From contig NJPS01000038.1 of assembly GCA_002946415.1 (NCBI GenBank), forward strand, positions 310,001-374,000: a stretch of DNA of 64,000 bases. The letters run 5' to 3'. The position numbers and the translations under genes are program-made. Positions 1 to 12,154 of the stretch are shown one piece after another. Numbering within the stretch: the first letter of the stretch is position 1; each line of letters opens with the position of its first letter. The notes under the pieces were generated by a model. That model did not search any database. It saw only the letters and a list, made by a program, of their open reading frames with translations, and was not told where the DNA came from. Source of the stretch: Rutstroemia sp. NJR-2017a BVV2. Lineage: Eukaryota > Ascomycota > Leotiomycetes > Helotiales > Rutstroemiaceae.

Positions 1-452
1 TACTCATATGAAAAGGAATGAAAAGGATGATTAATGAGATTATGGACTTGGTTTGAAGTTAGCTACTGTAATACTAGGTCTTTTTTTCGTGTGGATTTAT
101 GTCGATGTGCTTTTTCTTCAACATGTACCAGGCAACGCTTTGCAAATCGTAATATCAGAGATATTCATCAGATAAATTCTTTTCCTACATCAAAATTACG
201 AGTTCCGATTTACCACGGCGCCTCTAGGTTCTTTCGATGCAATGCGGATGACGATTTCGGAAGGTGGAGCATAGGCGAACCTCCCCCAGACTCGTCAACA
301 TTTAATCCGCGTTCCGCAACTTCATCATATCCCTCCACTAAACATTGGTCTTCCACCAAAACTTAAGTGGAAAGAATGCTTCACAAACTTACTCAATGAC
401 TCACACTTGACAGCACTAACTAATTCTTTCGTCTCAGCTCAATTGATGCAAA
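1..452. other. Upstream intergenic stretch
   Basis: No supported gene. A 110-codon open frame at 34..366 has no recognisable domain and low-complexity composition. The last part is presumably promoter and 5' leader of the Sfr1-like gene. Confidence 0.5.
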
Positions 453-1417
453 ATGTCTACTTCAGCAGCGAAGCGTCGTCGCATCGAAGCTGCTAACAAT
501 ACGCTTCAGAAACCTTTCCGTTCGCCTTTCAAAACGCCCTTCAAATCACCACTTCTCAATCGAAATTCACTCAACACTCCCACATCCGCTTCCGTCTCAA
601 CTTCCACTCCATCTAAGCCAGTCAATTCTCCTCTCTCTCTATCTACGCCCGTTGCGACTCCGATTGCTCTAGCATCAAGGGCGTCCGCAGCCCGCGCAAA
701 GAAAACATTCGCATCGCCTGTATCATCCGCAGCCCTAAATGCAGATCCGGATATTGCACCGTTGGTGAAGATGCAGAGAGATTTGGAGAGGCAGTTGAAG
801 GAGGTGAAGCAGGAGTTGGAGGTGGTGGAGCAGGCGAGGAAAATTGAGAGAGACAGTGGGGAGGGGGACATTGATGGGGAATTGGTGCGGTTGTGTGAGA
901 AGTGGAGAGAGGCGAGCAGAGGTGCGGCGGAGGAGTTGTTTGGGAAGGTTAGGGATCGGGTTAATAGGTATGTGATACTTCGGTCGCTGGGATCGCTGGG
1001 AGACGTCATTGCTGATTTGGTTAATGGAGTAGGATGGGTGGACCGAGAGCTTGGAAGGAAATGCAGAAGAGACAACAAGAATTTCAGAATCAATGGGATC
1101 AGGATGATGTGATTAATCAGAATCGTGAGGGTGATGAGGATGATGAAGATGCCGAGGGGAAGCATGTGGAAAAGAGGGATATCTATGCCGAGTACGACAT
1201 TGATCCTGAGACCGAGAACGAGAAGTCGCAGCGAGCTCCAGGTCTTGGTGATACCGGAGAGAACCCTGGAGAGGAAGACGTAGGTTTAGTATGTGTGCAG
1301 GTAGAGAATGTTGCTGATACTTTGCAGGAATTCACAATGGCTATGATGCTCAGGACACTGAATGTTGACTTGGCAATTATTGGGTACGACAAGCAAGAAC
1401 AGAGATGGGTGGATTGA
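453..1417 (+). CDS. Sfr1/Mei5-like Swi5-dependent recombination repair protein
   Basis: Spliced gene; my model joins 453..967, 1033..1279 and 1328..1417 (283 aa). The N-terminus carries repeated basic FRSPFK/FKTPFK/FKSPLL motifs followed by a Ser/Thr/Pro-rich disordered stretch. A coiled coil lies around residues 105-140 (KMQRDLERQLKEVKQELEVV). The C-terminus (MAMMLRTLNVDL, then a final WVD) fits the conserved end of fungal Sfr1/Mei5 proteins, which partner Swi5 to assist Rad51 and Dmc1 filaments in the nucleus. The second intron (48 nt, GT..AG) is a multiple of three, so retention would also keep the frame; removing it joins EED to EFTMAMM, which looks right for the family. The ATG at 453 has a good context (caaaatg). 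Family assignment is by recalled sequence pattern and is fairly confident. Confidence 0.72.
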
Positions 1418-3049
1418 TTGGATGGATGAAAATTTACATGAGAAAGATGGCAATTGCAGGCGGTTGCTACAAAAGAAGGAATGTGTTTCTACATGCAACG
1501 GAAATATCTCGAAGGTATGCTTGAAAATCATGGCTTTTCTGCTCATCTCTAATCGAAGACAGAGATTAGCTATACTTATACCACTTTGCCTTCATTAATC
1601 TTAGGCCATGTTCAAAGGCTATAACAGCTGTCTGACAACCACCTCTACGGAGTAATTTGTGTTTGTGGACCCTTACGGAACCCGTTTTACAATGAGAAAT
1701 TCTCTACTGAGCCATTTCCTTGCAAGAAGATTTGCACCGCTTGAGCAAGTCCTGATCGGTCAAGTCCTCGGACCTAGAACTTGTTGGAGTGAAGCTCAAA
1801 TGTGTACTTTCTAAGTGAATATTCTCGTGTTGTTTCCTGGTTCATGCCTGTGGGTAGTAGAACTTCCCACATTCGGAGAAGCTTGATGAAATAGTGGTTC
1901 ATATGGCTCCAGCGTTTATTATATACATAGGGGAACATTGCATCTGGACCTAGCTGAAGCAATTTAGGATGCAGTCGGCGAGGTGCCTACTCGGACGGTG
2001 GATGCCGCGCCTAGTTGGCCTAACGGAGACGTTAGAGTACTTGCGCAGACATGAGACAGCATGGATTCGAGTGACTTCGTTCCTGGTGAGGAAAGAAAAT
2101 GGGTTGTGGTGGTGTCGTGAACAAGACCTGTGACTCGAAATAGGGCTTGTAGGTGAGGGTGATATTTCGACATGCATCACTTGCGCCATACGAAGTTCAA
2201 CTGCTAGCTTTATTCTCGCATTTTCACTTTTTTATTCACCTGGCGGATTTGGGACACTGTGCTGTAGCTCAGTATCGTTGCCGAGGGCATATTGTGAGTG
2301 TTGATGTGCTTTTATCTACTAGCTACTCTACTATCTGGGTCAGAAGGACCTATTTATTCACCTAAAAAGGACATATATTCGTCCATAATGGGCTTCATAA
2401 ATGCAAATTGAAACACTTCTGTACATATGAAGCGAGCCAGACAAGCGTAAATGAGTGTATTCCCATACAGTGAATCTCTTTTGTAGTCCATATTCGTATA
2501 CACGTCCTAAAGAGCTTGAGATAATCTGCGTGGAGAGCTGATGCTGTCATCAACGGGCAGCAAGTAATCTACAAACCACTGAACTTTCAATGGTTGAGCA
2601 AACATCCGAAAAGTATAATCTCGAAAATCTCATGATATCAAAGCTATGGGCTATCTATCTTTTCGAAGTCCTCTTCAAGCCATGGCAGTGAATGGATATC
2701 AGCTCCTCACGTTCGTTAGGCGACTGCGACTGCTTATGTAACATATCACCCCGCTTCTACTCTATATCTTGCTGGCCCACGTCTAGACCAGTCTCACTTT
2801 ATCCTCGAGTTTCACAAACTGCTCGTTACATTCTAATATTGAAATACTTCTTCTACCTTAAGTCGTCACACTGTGTGGTTGCGAACCCGATATTTGGACA
2901 ATACCATATTGTCTATTTCATCGAACGTTTGTTAGCATCTCATCCTTTTTATTTGACCAACGCGACTACATCCAAGCACCTCGCAAAGATTCCATCAGTA
3001 CTTCCTCACTTTCGAAAATTTGTGTATCACAAGCGGAGAACAAGTTACC
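1418..3049. other. Intergenic, no gene recognised
   Basis: Several open frames of 60-130 codons occur on both strands, but none has a domain or continues through plausible splice sites. The pyrimidine-rich 2690-3049 part is likely the leader and promoter of the 2EXR gene. Confidence 0.45.
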
Positions 3050-4063
3050 ATGGCGGAAACCAGAGTGGTAGCAAATAATTCAAGGCAGTCGATAGGCTAC
3101 GAATCTGAACCCGAAAATGAATACATCAAAGGAGAGGATCAACGGGATTTCGGTGCCCAACAACTGTTCGATGAACTGGTATTCGCGGACGAGACTTCTA
3201 CGTTCCATCCGTTTCCGCGCCTGCCAATAGAAATCCGATCTTTGATCTGGAGACTTGCAATGCATCCCCGTTTTGTGGATCTTTGGGCTATAAGACACCA
3301 CTTCCCTGATATGCAGAAATACACTCGCTGTTTAGCTCGCTATGAGCCCGATGATAGAACTTGCGGGCATGATATGGTGGAACGAGTTTTCACTTCGTCA
3401 TCCACTCGACCGAATGTGTTTGAGGTTTGCAAAGAATCAAGATCTTGGGGATTCCAAAACGGTCTTACTATGCTCAATGCAGACGTCCAACTGCCTGATG
3501 ATGTGTCTACTTGGAAAATGCGCAACATAGATGGGAAAGTCTGGGGGGAGAGAATGCAGCGCCAGTTCGAAGGGGCAAGATTATTCGAAGCTAAGAAAGG
3601 CGTGGGAAGCGAGCAGGCTATCCTAGATCCACGAAACGATATAATCTTAGTTCAAAGAACTCGGCCTCTTGTTGGGAGACTCGGAGAAGACTACGAGTGG
3701 AACATGAATGGCCCCGGTATCACCAGTGAGGACGTTATTTTCGAATTCCCGATAATGTTGAGTCGACTACCTCAAGCAATTTACACAAACATTCGATTCC
3801 TGGCAATTCATCATAGTATGGCTCGAAGATGGAAACAGAAATCCGTTCATGTCTTGGTACAATTGTCATCGCTCAAAGAAATTCTCATATATGGTACTTG
3901 GGTGACGAAGGTACCTGGATGCCAGTATACGAGCTCTTGGAAGAACAAGATAGAAGACTGGTTCGACCAGCTGCGGAAAGATAATCCAGGCTGGCAAGCA
4001 CAGGTTAAATTCCCTTCGTTGGCGGAGTGGCTAGAATTGAAGTGGGAACTGAATTGGCCTTGA
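3050..4063 (+). CDS. 2EXR domain-containing fungal protein
   Basis: Single-exon gene of 337 aa. Start chosen at the ATG at 3050 (context accATGg); the open frame extends upstream but without an ATG. After an acidic lead-in, residues about 50-70 contain FHPFPRLPIEIRSLIWRLA, the signature of the 2EXR domain, an F-box-like module abundant in plant-associated ascomycetes. A second conserved patch, VFEVCKESRSWGF, follows near residue 125. The C-terminal half holds the usual mid-protein core with little distinctive signature. No transmembrane segment or signal peptide is seen. The biochemical role of the family is not established. It ends 312 bp from the convergent aminotransferase gene. Confidence 0.8.
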   Translation: MAETRVVANNSRQSIGYESEPENEYIKGEDQRDFGAQQLFDELVFADETSTFHPFPRLPIEIRSLIWRLAMHPRFVDLWAIRHHFPDMQKYTRCLARYEPDDRTCGHDMVERVFTSSSTRPNVFEVCKESRSWGFQNGLTMLNADVQLPDDVSTWKMRNIDGKVWGERMQRQFEGARLFEAKKGVGSEQAILDPRNDIILVQRTRPLVGRLGEDYEWNMNGPGITSEDVIFEFPIMLSRLPQAIYTNIRFLAIHHSMARRWKQKSVHVLVQLSSLKEILIYGTWVTKVPGCQYTSSWKNKIEDWFDQLRKDNPGWQAQVKFPSLAEWLELKWELNWP

Positions 4064-4375
4064 TGTCATTGTTAAATACAGTTCTGAGATATTTGTTGGG
4101 GACTAGAGCTCAGCATTGGTCACCTGTACTCGGGACGGAGGATACATGCGTCTCGTTTTTTGTCCTGGTCTGGAGAAGAACGTCGGCCGAGGTCACATGG
4201 ATTGAGGTACAGATGTCCGTAAACTGCTACCAGACTTTAAGACAATATTTGCACCAGTATCATAAATAAGTCAGACTTCAGAGCTTCACATTCACAAAGA
4301 CTTTGATCAAGTACCATGCTGTCAGCCATCAGATCTTTGACAAATCATGCCTCATTAAAAATCTAACCTCTCTCA
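4064..4375. other. Convergent 3' intergenic spacer
   Basis: About 310 bp between the stop codons of the 2EXR gene (+) and the aminotransferase gene (-). It holds presumed 3' UTRs; no gene seen. Confidence 0.5.
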
Positions 4376-6089
4376 TTACTTCCCCAAAACCTTCCCTATC
4401 CTCTCCAACGCATCGCTCATAACCTCTTCTTTCACCGCAAACGAAAACCTCACCCATCCCTTCTCTCCATCAATACCGCCCCACATCTTCCCCGGCTGCA
4501 CCAACACTCCACTCTCCTTCAGTTTCCCCACTACCGCCGCTTCTTCCTCAAACGTCTGCGCGTCCTTCGCTATCCGCACAAATATCAACATGCCCGCTTT
4601 CACGGGTATGTATTCCACTCCCCATTCGTCCAGCCTGGTCGTGAGGTATTCGTATGCAGATTTCAGACGCGATTTATTAAGCGAGACGAGATTGGAAAGC
4701 TCAGGGGATGTGAGGATCGCGGTTACGTAGATGCTGCTGAGGATCGAGACTTGCCAGAGAGAGGAGTATGTGACGCCGGCGAGGAGGGAAGGGTTGGCTT
4801 GGGAGACTACGCAGGCCTGTTGTATGTTAGAATCAGTTTCAATCATATTTTCTTTCTAGATTTGGAAAACAAGGAAGCAAGCAAGCAAGCAAGGAAGGGA
4901 GAAGAAAAGACAAACTCACAGTCCGCACCCCCGCACTGCCAAAATCTTTACTAGCGCTCCATATAACATGCACCCTACTCCTCCTTATGCCCTCCCCATC
5001 CCTAACCAAGCTCAACGCACTAACAAACGGTTTCTCGGAGTCAGTATTAAACGAGCAAAGCGCGCTCACTTCGTCGGATATATAGTGGAGATTGTGCTCG
5101 TGTGCGAAGTCCATCAGTTGGCGCAGTAGAGCGGGCGAATAGGTGTCGTCGCAGGGATTGTGTGGGTTGCAGATTAGGAGGGCTTTGATGCGGGAGGGCG
5201 TGGGGTGGGAGTTGTATGTTTCTTTAAGGCGGGCGTTTACGTCGGGGGTGAGGGAGTTGCGGAAGCTGGGGGCGGGGGAGGGGAGGATGGTTGCGGAGGC
5301 GTGGAGGGTGGAGTAGATTGAGAAACCGCCTAGAGGGTAGGGGATTTAGTTTGGGGTAGATGGAAGGGGGAAGAAGGGTGATAGTATGTGGAAGAGAGAT
5401 ATGAGGTTATGCGAAGACTAGGGGAAGAAAAGGGGGAAGAGGAAGGGAAGGGGAGAGGGAAAGAGTGGGGGAAAGGAACGTAAGCAGTGATGGAGAAGAA
5501 GAAAGTGATGGAAAAGAACAAAGTGACTGGGTTTGAAAGAGGAACAAGGGAGACAAACTCCAGAATGGGCCAGGCGTCAAAACAATGTCGCCATCATCAC
5601 ATATCGTATGCAGCAAAGCATCGAACGAATTCCCCGATCCAGCACTAACAGATATATGATCCGCTTCTACCTTCAACGAAGGTTCAAAATAGGAATTGAA
5701 GAACGAGGCCAGTCCATCCCTTAACTTCGGTTCTCCTCCAAATCCCTTTGGGTAGTTGAAAGTCTGGCAATTTAATCAGAACATGATTGCTAGTCACATG
5801 ATATTCACATGCCCTGGACAAGGAGTACTACTAAGTCTCACCCCGATAGGAACATTGGACACGCGACTCAACGAAAAAAACTCACCTCTTCGTCTAACTC
5901 GTCATTGATAGCATTTTTGCAGATTTTCACCAATTCCGGCCGTAACAACGTATTCTCAGCTTGTTCCAGCCGCACCAGCCCAGGTGGGGGAATAATCGCG
6001 AGGTAGGCTGGCGGGGGCAATTTTGCCAATTTTGCAGACATACGAGCAGAAAGACCAAGGTCATCTTTCTGCTGCTCCGAAGACGCCAT
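4376..6089 (-). CDS. Class I/II PLP-dependent aminotransferase, ACC synthase-like
   Basis: Four exons by my model, complement(4376..4816, 4920..5329, 5559..5763, 5886..6089), giving 419 aa, normal for fold-type I enzymes. Visible family marks are the N-terminal GLVRLEQAEN segment, TFNYPKGFGGEPKLRDGLASF in the substrate region, the cofactor-contacting CNPHNP with the following YISDEVSAL, and the Schiff-base lysine in SASKDFGSAGVR. The SxSKDFGxxGxR form is typical of 1-aminocyclopropane-1-carboxylate synthase-like proteins rather than general aspartate aminotransferases. Fungal members are variously ACC synthases, decarboxylases or pathway aminotransferases, so the substrate is not predictable. 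All splice junctions restore frame. The start MASSEQQKDD fits an N-terminus without targeting signal, suggesting a cytosolic enzyme. Confidence 0.86.
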
Positions 6090-6795
6090 GGTAGATTAGA
6101 GCTTTGCTTGTGTGGTTTGGGGTGGGTGGACTGTCGTCGTATTGTAAAGGAACGATTCACGGTGTTGTCTTGGCTAAAAAATTGTGTATCTCTCGATAGT
6201 TAATTAAAAGATTTGATATTGAGGAGGTTCGGATTGGCGACGGGTAAAACGGCCTGGAGCGCTGATGTCGTACAGCATGGGAGGATAGTGAAGTTGCGAG
6301 GAGGGGACATGGGTGCGGGGGGAAGGTGGATAGTGACCGCATGTACGACTTAGACTGCGCCGTCCGGCTGCGGATGTACCACACACGGACATATTTCTTC
6401 CTTCGGGGTAATACTTTGAAGTACAGTATGTGGGTATATGCACGGTGTGTAGGGATACACAAGACCGCGGCATTGATCACTCACTGGACAGGTTGAATTT
6501 AGGTGTGGGTGGGGAATTTTGTGCTGACGGACAAGGGGTCCCCCCCATGCAATCAGCAACACCAACTGCAATAGGAAGCTGAGAGAGGTGAAGACCACGC
6601 TATATGCCAAAAGTTGATCCGCTATTGAGAATTTGAGATGCACTTGATTCCAATATTCCATGCTTCTAAAGTTCTACTCCTGAAATGCTTCTATAGTTCA
6701 TTAATTTTCTCTATTCCTTGCTCATCGAAGGGTATATTCCGGAAGGAATCAGAGGAATGATCGACAAGGAAGGTATGATTGCGCGCTCCTCCGGC
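6090..6795. other. Promoter region of the aminotransferase gene
   Basis: Between the aminotransferase start and the 3' end of the receptor gene, both on the minus strand. Open frames here (for example 6157..6661 on the minus strand) show no domain and I regard them as chance. Confidence 0.45.
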
Positions 6796-8247
6796 TCAAA
6801 CGATATCTGTTTGGCTTGCGAAAGTCTTCTTCACCGTAATGCCATGGTCCGTATTTTGACCATTCATCTCACTGAGTACGTAAGTCTCTCCATTTGAGTG
6901 CATTCGGTTCCACTCTTCCTGCGCTTGCTGACTTGATTTTGACATCGTTGCCATAGGCGCCTCACTCTCTTGAGAACTCTTTCGTGCATTTCTGTCTACT
7001 CGTGATGTGCTGCGATTGCTCCGATTGCTGTGATTGGGGCTTCTCAAAGTGAAGAAGGACCGAACACTGCGAAGAATGCTTTCGGTCGATTGACCCTTTG
7101 GGAATATTGGTCCAAGTGTGGGTAGACAGGCTGCGACAACAGAAACACAGGGTTCAATGGTAGACCAGATGAGGATATTTGTAATAATCGCTGCGAGTCC
7201 TCAGTCAGCCATATTCCTTGATACCAACGAAAAGTCAAGAAGGGAAGTGATTCATACAAGTATACAGAACCTGAACGGATTCGAAATTGTTGTTATACAA
7301 GAAGACCCATTGATAGTAGATACGAACGCATTCGGAAATAACACATCTGTCACAATAGATTAGCTGTTGTATGCCGAGAGCGAATTCTTGGGGTCATTCA
7401 TACAGTCCACCGAGCGCGAAAATTCCAATCAAGGAAATCTTTCTCCTTGTCTCTAGATGTAAAGTCTTGATAACAAAGACAGGCATGCATAAGATGATAA
7501 CATCTAGGGCCAAGTCAAGCGCAGACCATGCCATCAAGAATGCCGAGTAATTGAGAATGAAGTTCGTGTGCGCGCCGCTCAGATCCGTTGTCCAATTATC
7601 CGAAACTGGAAATTGTTCGAAAACTTGACACTAGATTGATTCAATCTCAGTAGACGTTCCCAACTCACTCATTGTGTGTTACTCACCAGAAACGTAGAAA
7701 TGCCCCAGAGCACGGTAATTACGATCAAAACGTTGGCGGCCCGGTGAAATCCTGGTGTGATGAAGATGCGCTTGTAAAAGCATAAGATGGAGACTTTGAT
7801 GAAAGCGAGCGCCGGCATGAGGAGACATGGATTGATGAAGATGACCTATGATGATTCTATAAGGGTTCCTGTAGAAGTATAGCGATGCATTACTTACCTT
7901 CTGGAACACCACGAACTGCTTTGTATCTAAATTGTCGATGGGCTCGCCGATGGCATGAATAGCCACTCCATAGATGTTCAGAATACCCCCAGCGACACAG
8001 AGGACCTGCTCCAGCAATTAGAACTGCGAATTTTTCTATTATGACGCGGTTCTAGGAGCAGCCAGAACCTGCAACATTCGAAAGGTTCTCCACGCACCGT
8101 AGAAACTACGCAAAGCCAGTCATCCCATCCGAATCGAGCGCCTTTAATGAGGCGCGCCCATCCTCGAAATGCGGTAGCAATTATCGCGAGTATAGGAAAG
8201 ACTATACTAATGGCAAGAGTCGAGTTGCCAGTGGGAGTAAATGCCAT
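6796..8247 (-). CDS. Pth11-like fungal rhodopsin-domain integral membrane protein
   Basis: Six exons by my model: 8098..8247, 7898..8005, 7687..7845, 7404..7630, about 7258..7346, and a last exon ending at 6796, roughly 375 aa. All are complementary strand and frame-consistent. The N-terminal helix is followed by FRGWARLIKGARFGWDDWLCV, the hallmark motif after helix 1 of the fungal rhodopsin/Pth11-related family. Further helices are seen at VLCVAGGILNIYGV, LALDLALDV-type segments, KTLHLETRRKISLIGIFALG and ILIWSTIEPCVSVVAACLPTL, the latter being the conserved last helix. The cytoplasmic tail is Ser/Asn/Arg-rich. Such proteins are plasma-membrane GPCR-like receptors; the ligand is unknown. There is no CFEM domain at the N-terminus. 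It lies 1.2 kb from the divergent MFS gene. Confidence 0.85.
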
Positions 8248-9447
8248 TGCTGCAAGGACGTGATCTTCGCTTCACTCGTTGGCACCGTAGGACAAAGAAA
8301 AGAAAGATCTAACAGTTGGATCCTGACTTCAAGATTCCAACAGGACGGATCCCACGTGGGAATTATAGCTTATTTGGAGTTCCTCCCACTTTGTTCCAAT
8401 GAGAAGGCAGTAAACACTAACGAAATAAAAGGAATGCAACCCCAGCGCAATCTCGGGACTTGGCACTGGGAGCATGGTATGGCTGTCGCAATCGTATCAG
8501 CTGTGTAAATAGTCTATCGCATCCACATGCACTGCAAATGCAAATGCAACGTAATTAATATGTGATAATCCTGCAGCGAATGGTAGGGGTTGGCATTCGT
8601 GACGCCTACGCTGCGAAATCCTCCATAAATTGTTGATAGCTAAGTCCTGGACGGGAAGGTGTTTCTCATGCCATAACCACGCCGGCTGTATGAAGGGTAC
8701 GAATCAAGATTCCAAGTACCACATCCACATACAAAGGGTTGCATTTTCGCACAGGACTGTACAAGGCCCCCAAGTTCTTCGTGAAGGGTAAAGACTCTAC
8801 TAAAGAGTGGTTGTAAGCACTTGCATTAGAACGATACTCTGGCGGGTCTGGCTGACTTATGGTTCGTCACAATTCCAAATTGGAGCAGAATTGCTTGTAT
8901 CATCCCTCCCCATGAATAAAGGTTAAATTTTGCGGTGGCAAGACACACAAAAATTTAACCTGAATTCATGGTAGCGATAGTGTAGGAAAAAAGCAGTCCT
9001 CAGATTAATTAATTGGGCGTGGGGAGGGACCGAGGGGAATTTCCCGCCGCTAGCGTGCTCATCGGAGCACCTTTTTCCGATAAGCGATCGGGAATAACCT
9101 ATGAATCGTCCAACTTCGAGATAACCAACTTTTGGAGCACGGCATTCACACATCTTGCCTCATTTTGCCTAAACCCCCGGTTTGTTGCAGCATGGCGACA
9201 TTATCATTGGCGGAGATACACACGAAAAGGGTTGTGGAAACGTCCCTTGTTGAGTGGATTGGGGAGCACAAGTTGAGAAGATGCCAAGATGATTTGGATT
9301 CGTACAGCGCGGCACTTGTCGCCTGATGTCTTGATTGGCTGCGGCTTTCAACCATTATTCGCATGACCTGGCCTTCACGTGAATCATGATTTACGAGTTG
9401 ATATTTCATACAAGCCGCACTGCTCTTCCCGCTGTGTTGGTTCAACA
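8248..9447. other. Divergent intergenic region (receptor / MFS transporter)
   Basis: A 1.2 kb region between divergently oriented starts, presumably holding both promoters. No gene supported; short open frames around 9000-9470 on both strands overlap each other and have no domain. Confidence 0.5.
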
Positions 9448-11453
9448 ATGGATCCCGAGAAGCCATCCGTGGACCGCGTCGGAAAGGACAAATCAGAGCC
9501 TGAAATAGGAGCTTCCGACGCCGGCAAGTCTACACCATCGGAGAAGTCGCTTGGTGTAGATGTAGAGGCCCAGAAGGAAACCCCAGGTCCTGCTCAGGTA
9601 ACTGAAGAAGCACCACCAACGCAGCAGATCACATATTTACTTGGCTGGCGGCTTCATCTTCTCACTTTAGCGTAAGCTATCACCACTAAATCTTCGTTGA
9701 TGGCCACTAATCGTCAACAGAATATGCATCTGCGGATTTGTGACAAATGTAGAGGTCTCCATCGTTTCTACCTCCTTGGTAACGATCTCAGATGACTTTC
9801 ACAGCTTCAAGGACAACATATGGATTGTGTCTGCCTATCAAGTTACCTACACTGCCTTCCTCGTGATATGGGCTAAACTCAGCGATATTTTCGGCCGCAA
9901 GAAGACACTTATCATCGGTCTAATCATTTTTATTGCATTTTCCGCGGGTTGTGGAGGGGCACAGTCGATGACACAGCTGTAAGGTGTATACCATTAAGTG
10001 TTTTACCTCTGGCTGATTTGTACAGGTTGGTATGCCGCGCGTTCCAAGGATTAGGAGCATCCGGTACTTTCGCAGTTCCAACAGTTGTCTTCTATGAGAT
10101 GATTCCAAGAACAAAGTATCCATTGTATAGCGCTCTAATCTTTGCTAATGTGATATTGGCAACCGTTATCGGGCCTCTTCTGGGAGGCGCCGTAGATAAT
10201 GATTCGACGTGGAGATGGATATTTCTCATACAGTAGGGTGCTTCATGTGTGCGTGGAGTAGGCGAAATCACTGACGCATACTAGGATCCCTCTTGGTGTT
10301 ATTGCACTCGCCATCATTGTGCTCATTCTACCTATGAAATTCCCGTATCACGGCTCCACCTTGTCCACGACTATACCACCGAATTCATTTCGAACTTCTT
10401 TGAAAAAGATCGACTACATCGGAGCGATTCTTTTGCTAGCCGCCACATTTATTATTGTCACGCCATTCCTTGAAGTCTCGATTGACTACGCGTGGTCTTC
10501 CGCAACGGTGATTGTTCTTTTGGTGTTCGGGGGGCTCCTCTGGCCTGGGTTCTTGTTGTGGGAATGGTTCGTTAGTCGGACCAAGAAGTTAGGTCATTTG
10601 GAACCTTTCTTCCCATTCCGTTTCATCCACAATCGACTCTATATGGGTATTGTCATGTATGTGAAAGTATTCGGAGAGTCCAAGATAGTTTCTGACATAT
10701 TTCCGTCATAGAACATCGATTTTGATGGGGATTCCCGCCACGATTATCAGCTTCGAGATTCCACAGAGATATCAAGTGGCCAACGGACTCACTCCTCTAG
10801 GAGCAGGTATCCGGTTGCTATCCTTTGTTTGCGCGCAACCGCTGGGCTCTTTCATGGCAAATGCAATCGCCGGAGCGACAAAGATGCCGCCTCTTTTCAT
10901 TTTGCTCGCCGGCACAGCACTTCAAATCCTGGGCCTTGGTCTCATGACAATGTTACCAGACTCCGGCGCGATTCCTGGTGCACAGTACGCTTATCAAGCC
11001 ATCATGGGCTGGGGATGTGGCTTGACTTTCAGCATCGTAATGCTCATCACACCCTTCACGGTTGAAGCAAAAGACTTAGGTAAGTTGTATTGGATCTATA
11101 CAGCGCAACGATCCATTTTATCTAATGATTGGATAGCTGTCGCAACAAGTTCCGTTGTTCAATTTCGTCTCACTGGACAAGCTATTGGTCTCGCTATCGC
11201 TACAGGGGTTTTGAATAGCGACTTATCTTCGAAGCTCTCCGGCCTTCTTACAACGTCACAGCTTCAAGCACTACTGCGAGATATTTCTATAGTTGACACA
11301 TTTCCCCAAAACCTACAGGAGTCCGTGGGTGAGATATTTGGCAAAGCGTACAATTTGAATATTAAAGTTATGATTGGATTTGCCGCGGCCCAGTTTCTGG
11401 CTGCTGGCTTACTGTGGCGACGACCCCAGTTGAGCATAAAGCACAAAGCTTGA
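9448..11453 (+). CDS. MFS drug:H+ antiporter, DHA2-type (toxin-efflux-like)
   Basis: Six exons by my model (9448..9671, 9721..9978, 10026..10232, 10285..10656, 10712..11079, 11137..11453), 581 aa, the usual size of 14-helix fungal DHA2 pumps. The cytosolic N-terminus is charged (about 75 aa), followed by helix 1 and VSIVSTSLVTISDDF, which matches the DHA2 helix-1 signature. Motif A appears as KLSDIFGRKK between helices 2 and 3, then LVCRAFQGLGASG in helix 4 and WRWIFLIQIPLGVIAL in helix 6. The C-terminal half keeps GIRLLSFV and GWGCGLTFSIVMLI helices. Members export fungal secondary metabolites and xenobiotics at the plasma membrane. The neighbouring FSH gene and PKS suggest a pump for the polyketide, which is inference from position. 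Confidence 0.88.
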
Positions 11454-12154
11454 AGAGATGAAGTATTTCCACTTCTATCGCGGACCTCAAATATTACCAT
11501 TAGGTTGAGGCCATACGAGGGCGTCAGCCTGTCGATACTTTACCCACGACGGCGACTCAGTTGAGGGGGTTCTTACAAATAGCTTCTCGGTAGATCAATG
11601 GAGAGCATAGACTGGATTTAGGAACTGTTTTCGAATATCGGAACCTATACGTATAGGTTTCTTATTCCTATAAATTTCAATTCGCTAGAAGAGGTCATCC
11701 TGTCCGCAATTTACAATGCAAATGGACACCAGAAGAACATTAAGGTACACTTATTCGCGGCGCAAATCTAAACACCGGACTAGAATCGTACAGAAGTGTC
11801 TTTGTGCTTTAAGAGAATCAGACGTTTGATTGTTGAATCATACCCTGGACGTTGATGATTTCAATCTTCCACAGCATGTTCCAGGCAATATGGTCACTTA
11901 TTGTCTGATAATAGCAACGTTGCAGCAGCAGTTACGGGGTTTGTGAGCAAGAAAAAGCGGGTTCATGAGTAATATTATGATACGGTCAAATTACTAACTA
12001 GCTAAAACGACGGAAATCGCTGGCAAAACACATCAAGCCCGCTCTCCAATCATATACATTCCAAGACTGGGGTCCCATAAACAGTGCCTGGTTCAAACCA
12101 TCACCCTAAACGTAAAGGATCAAGCATATTCGTCAAATTTTTTTTGGGAGCTCT
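11454..12154. other. Convergent spacer between MFS and FSH genes
   Basis: A 700 bp stretch between the stop codons of two convergent genes. AT-rich, no open frame of note, no repeat seen. Confidence 0.5.

Noticed and set aside
506..1165. 219-codon minus-strand open frame opposite the Sfr1-like gene
   Set aside because: Antisense shadow of a coding region; low-complexity Leu/Ile/Ser composition and no domain.
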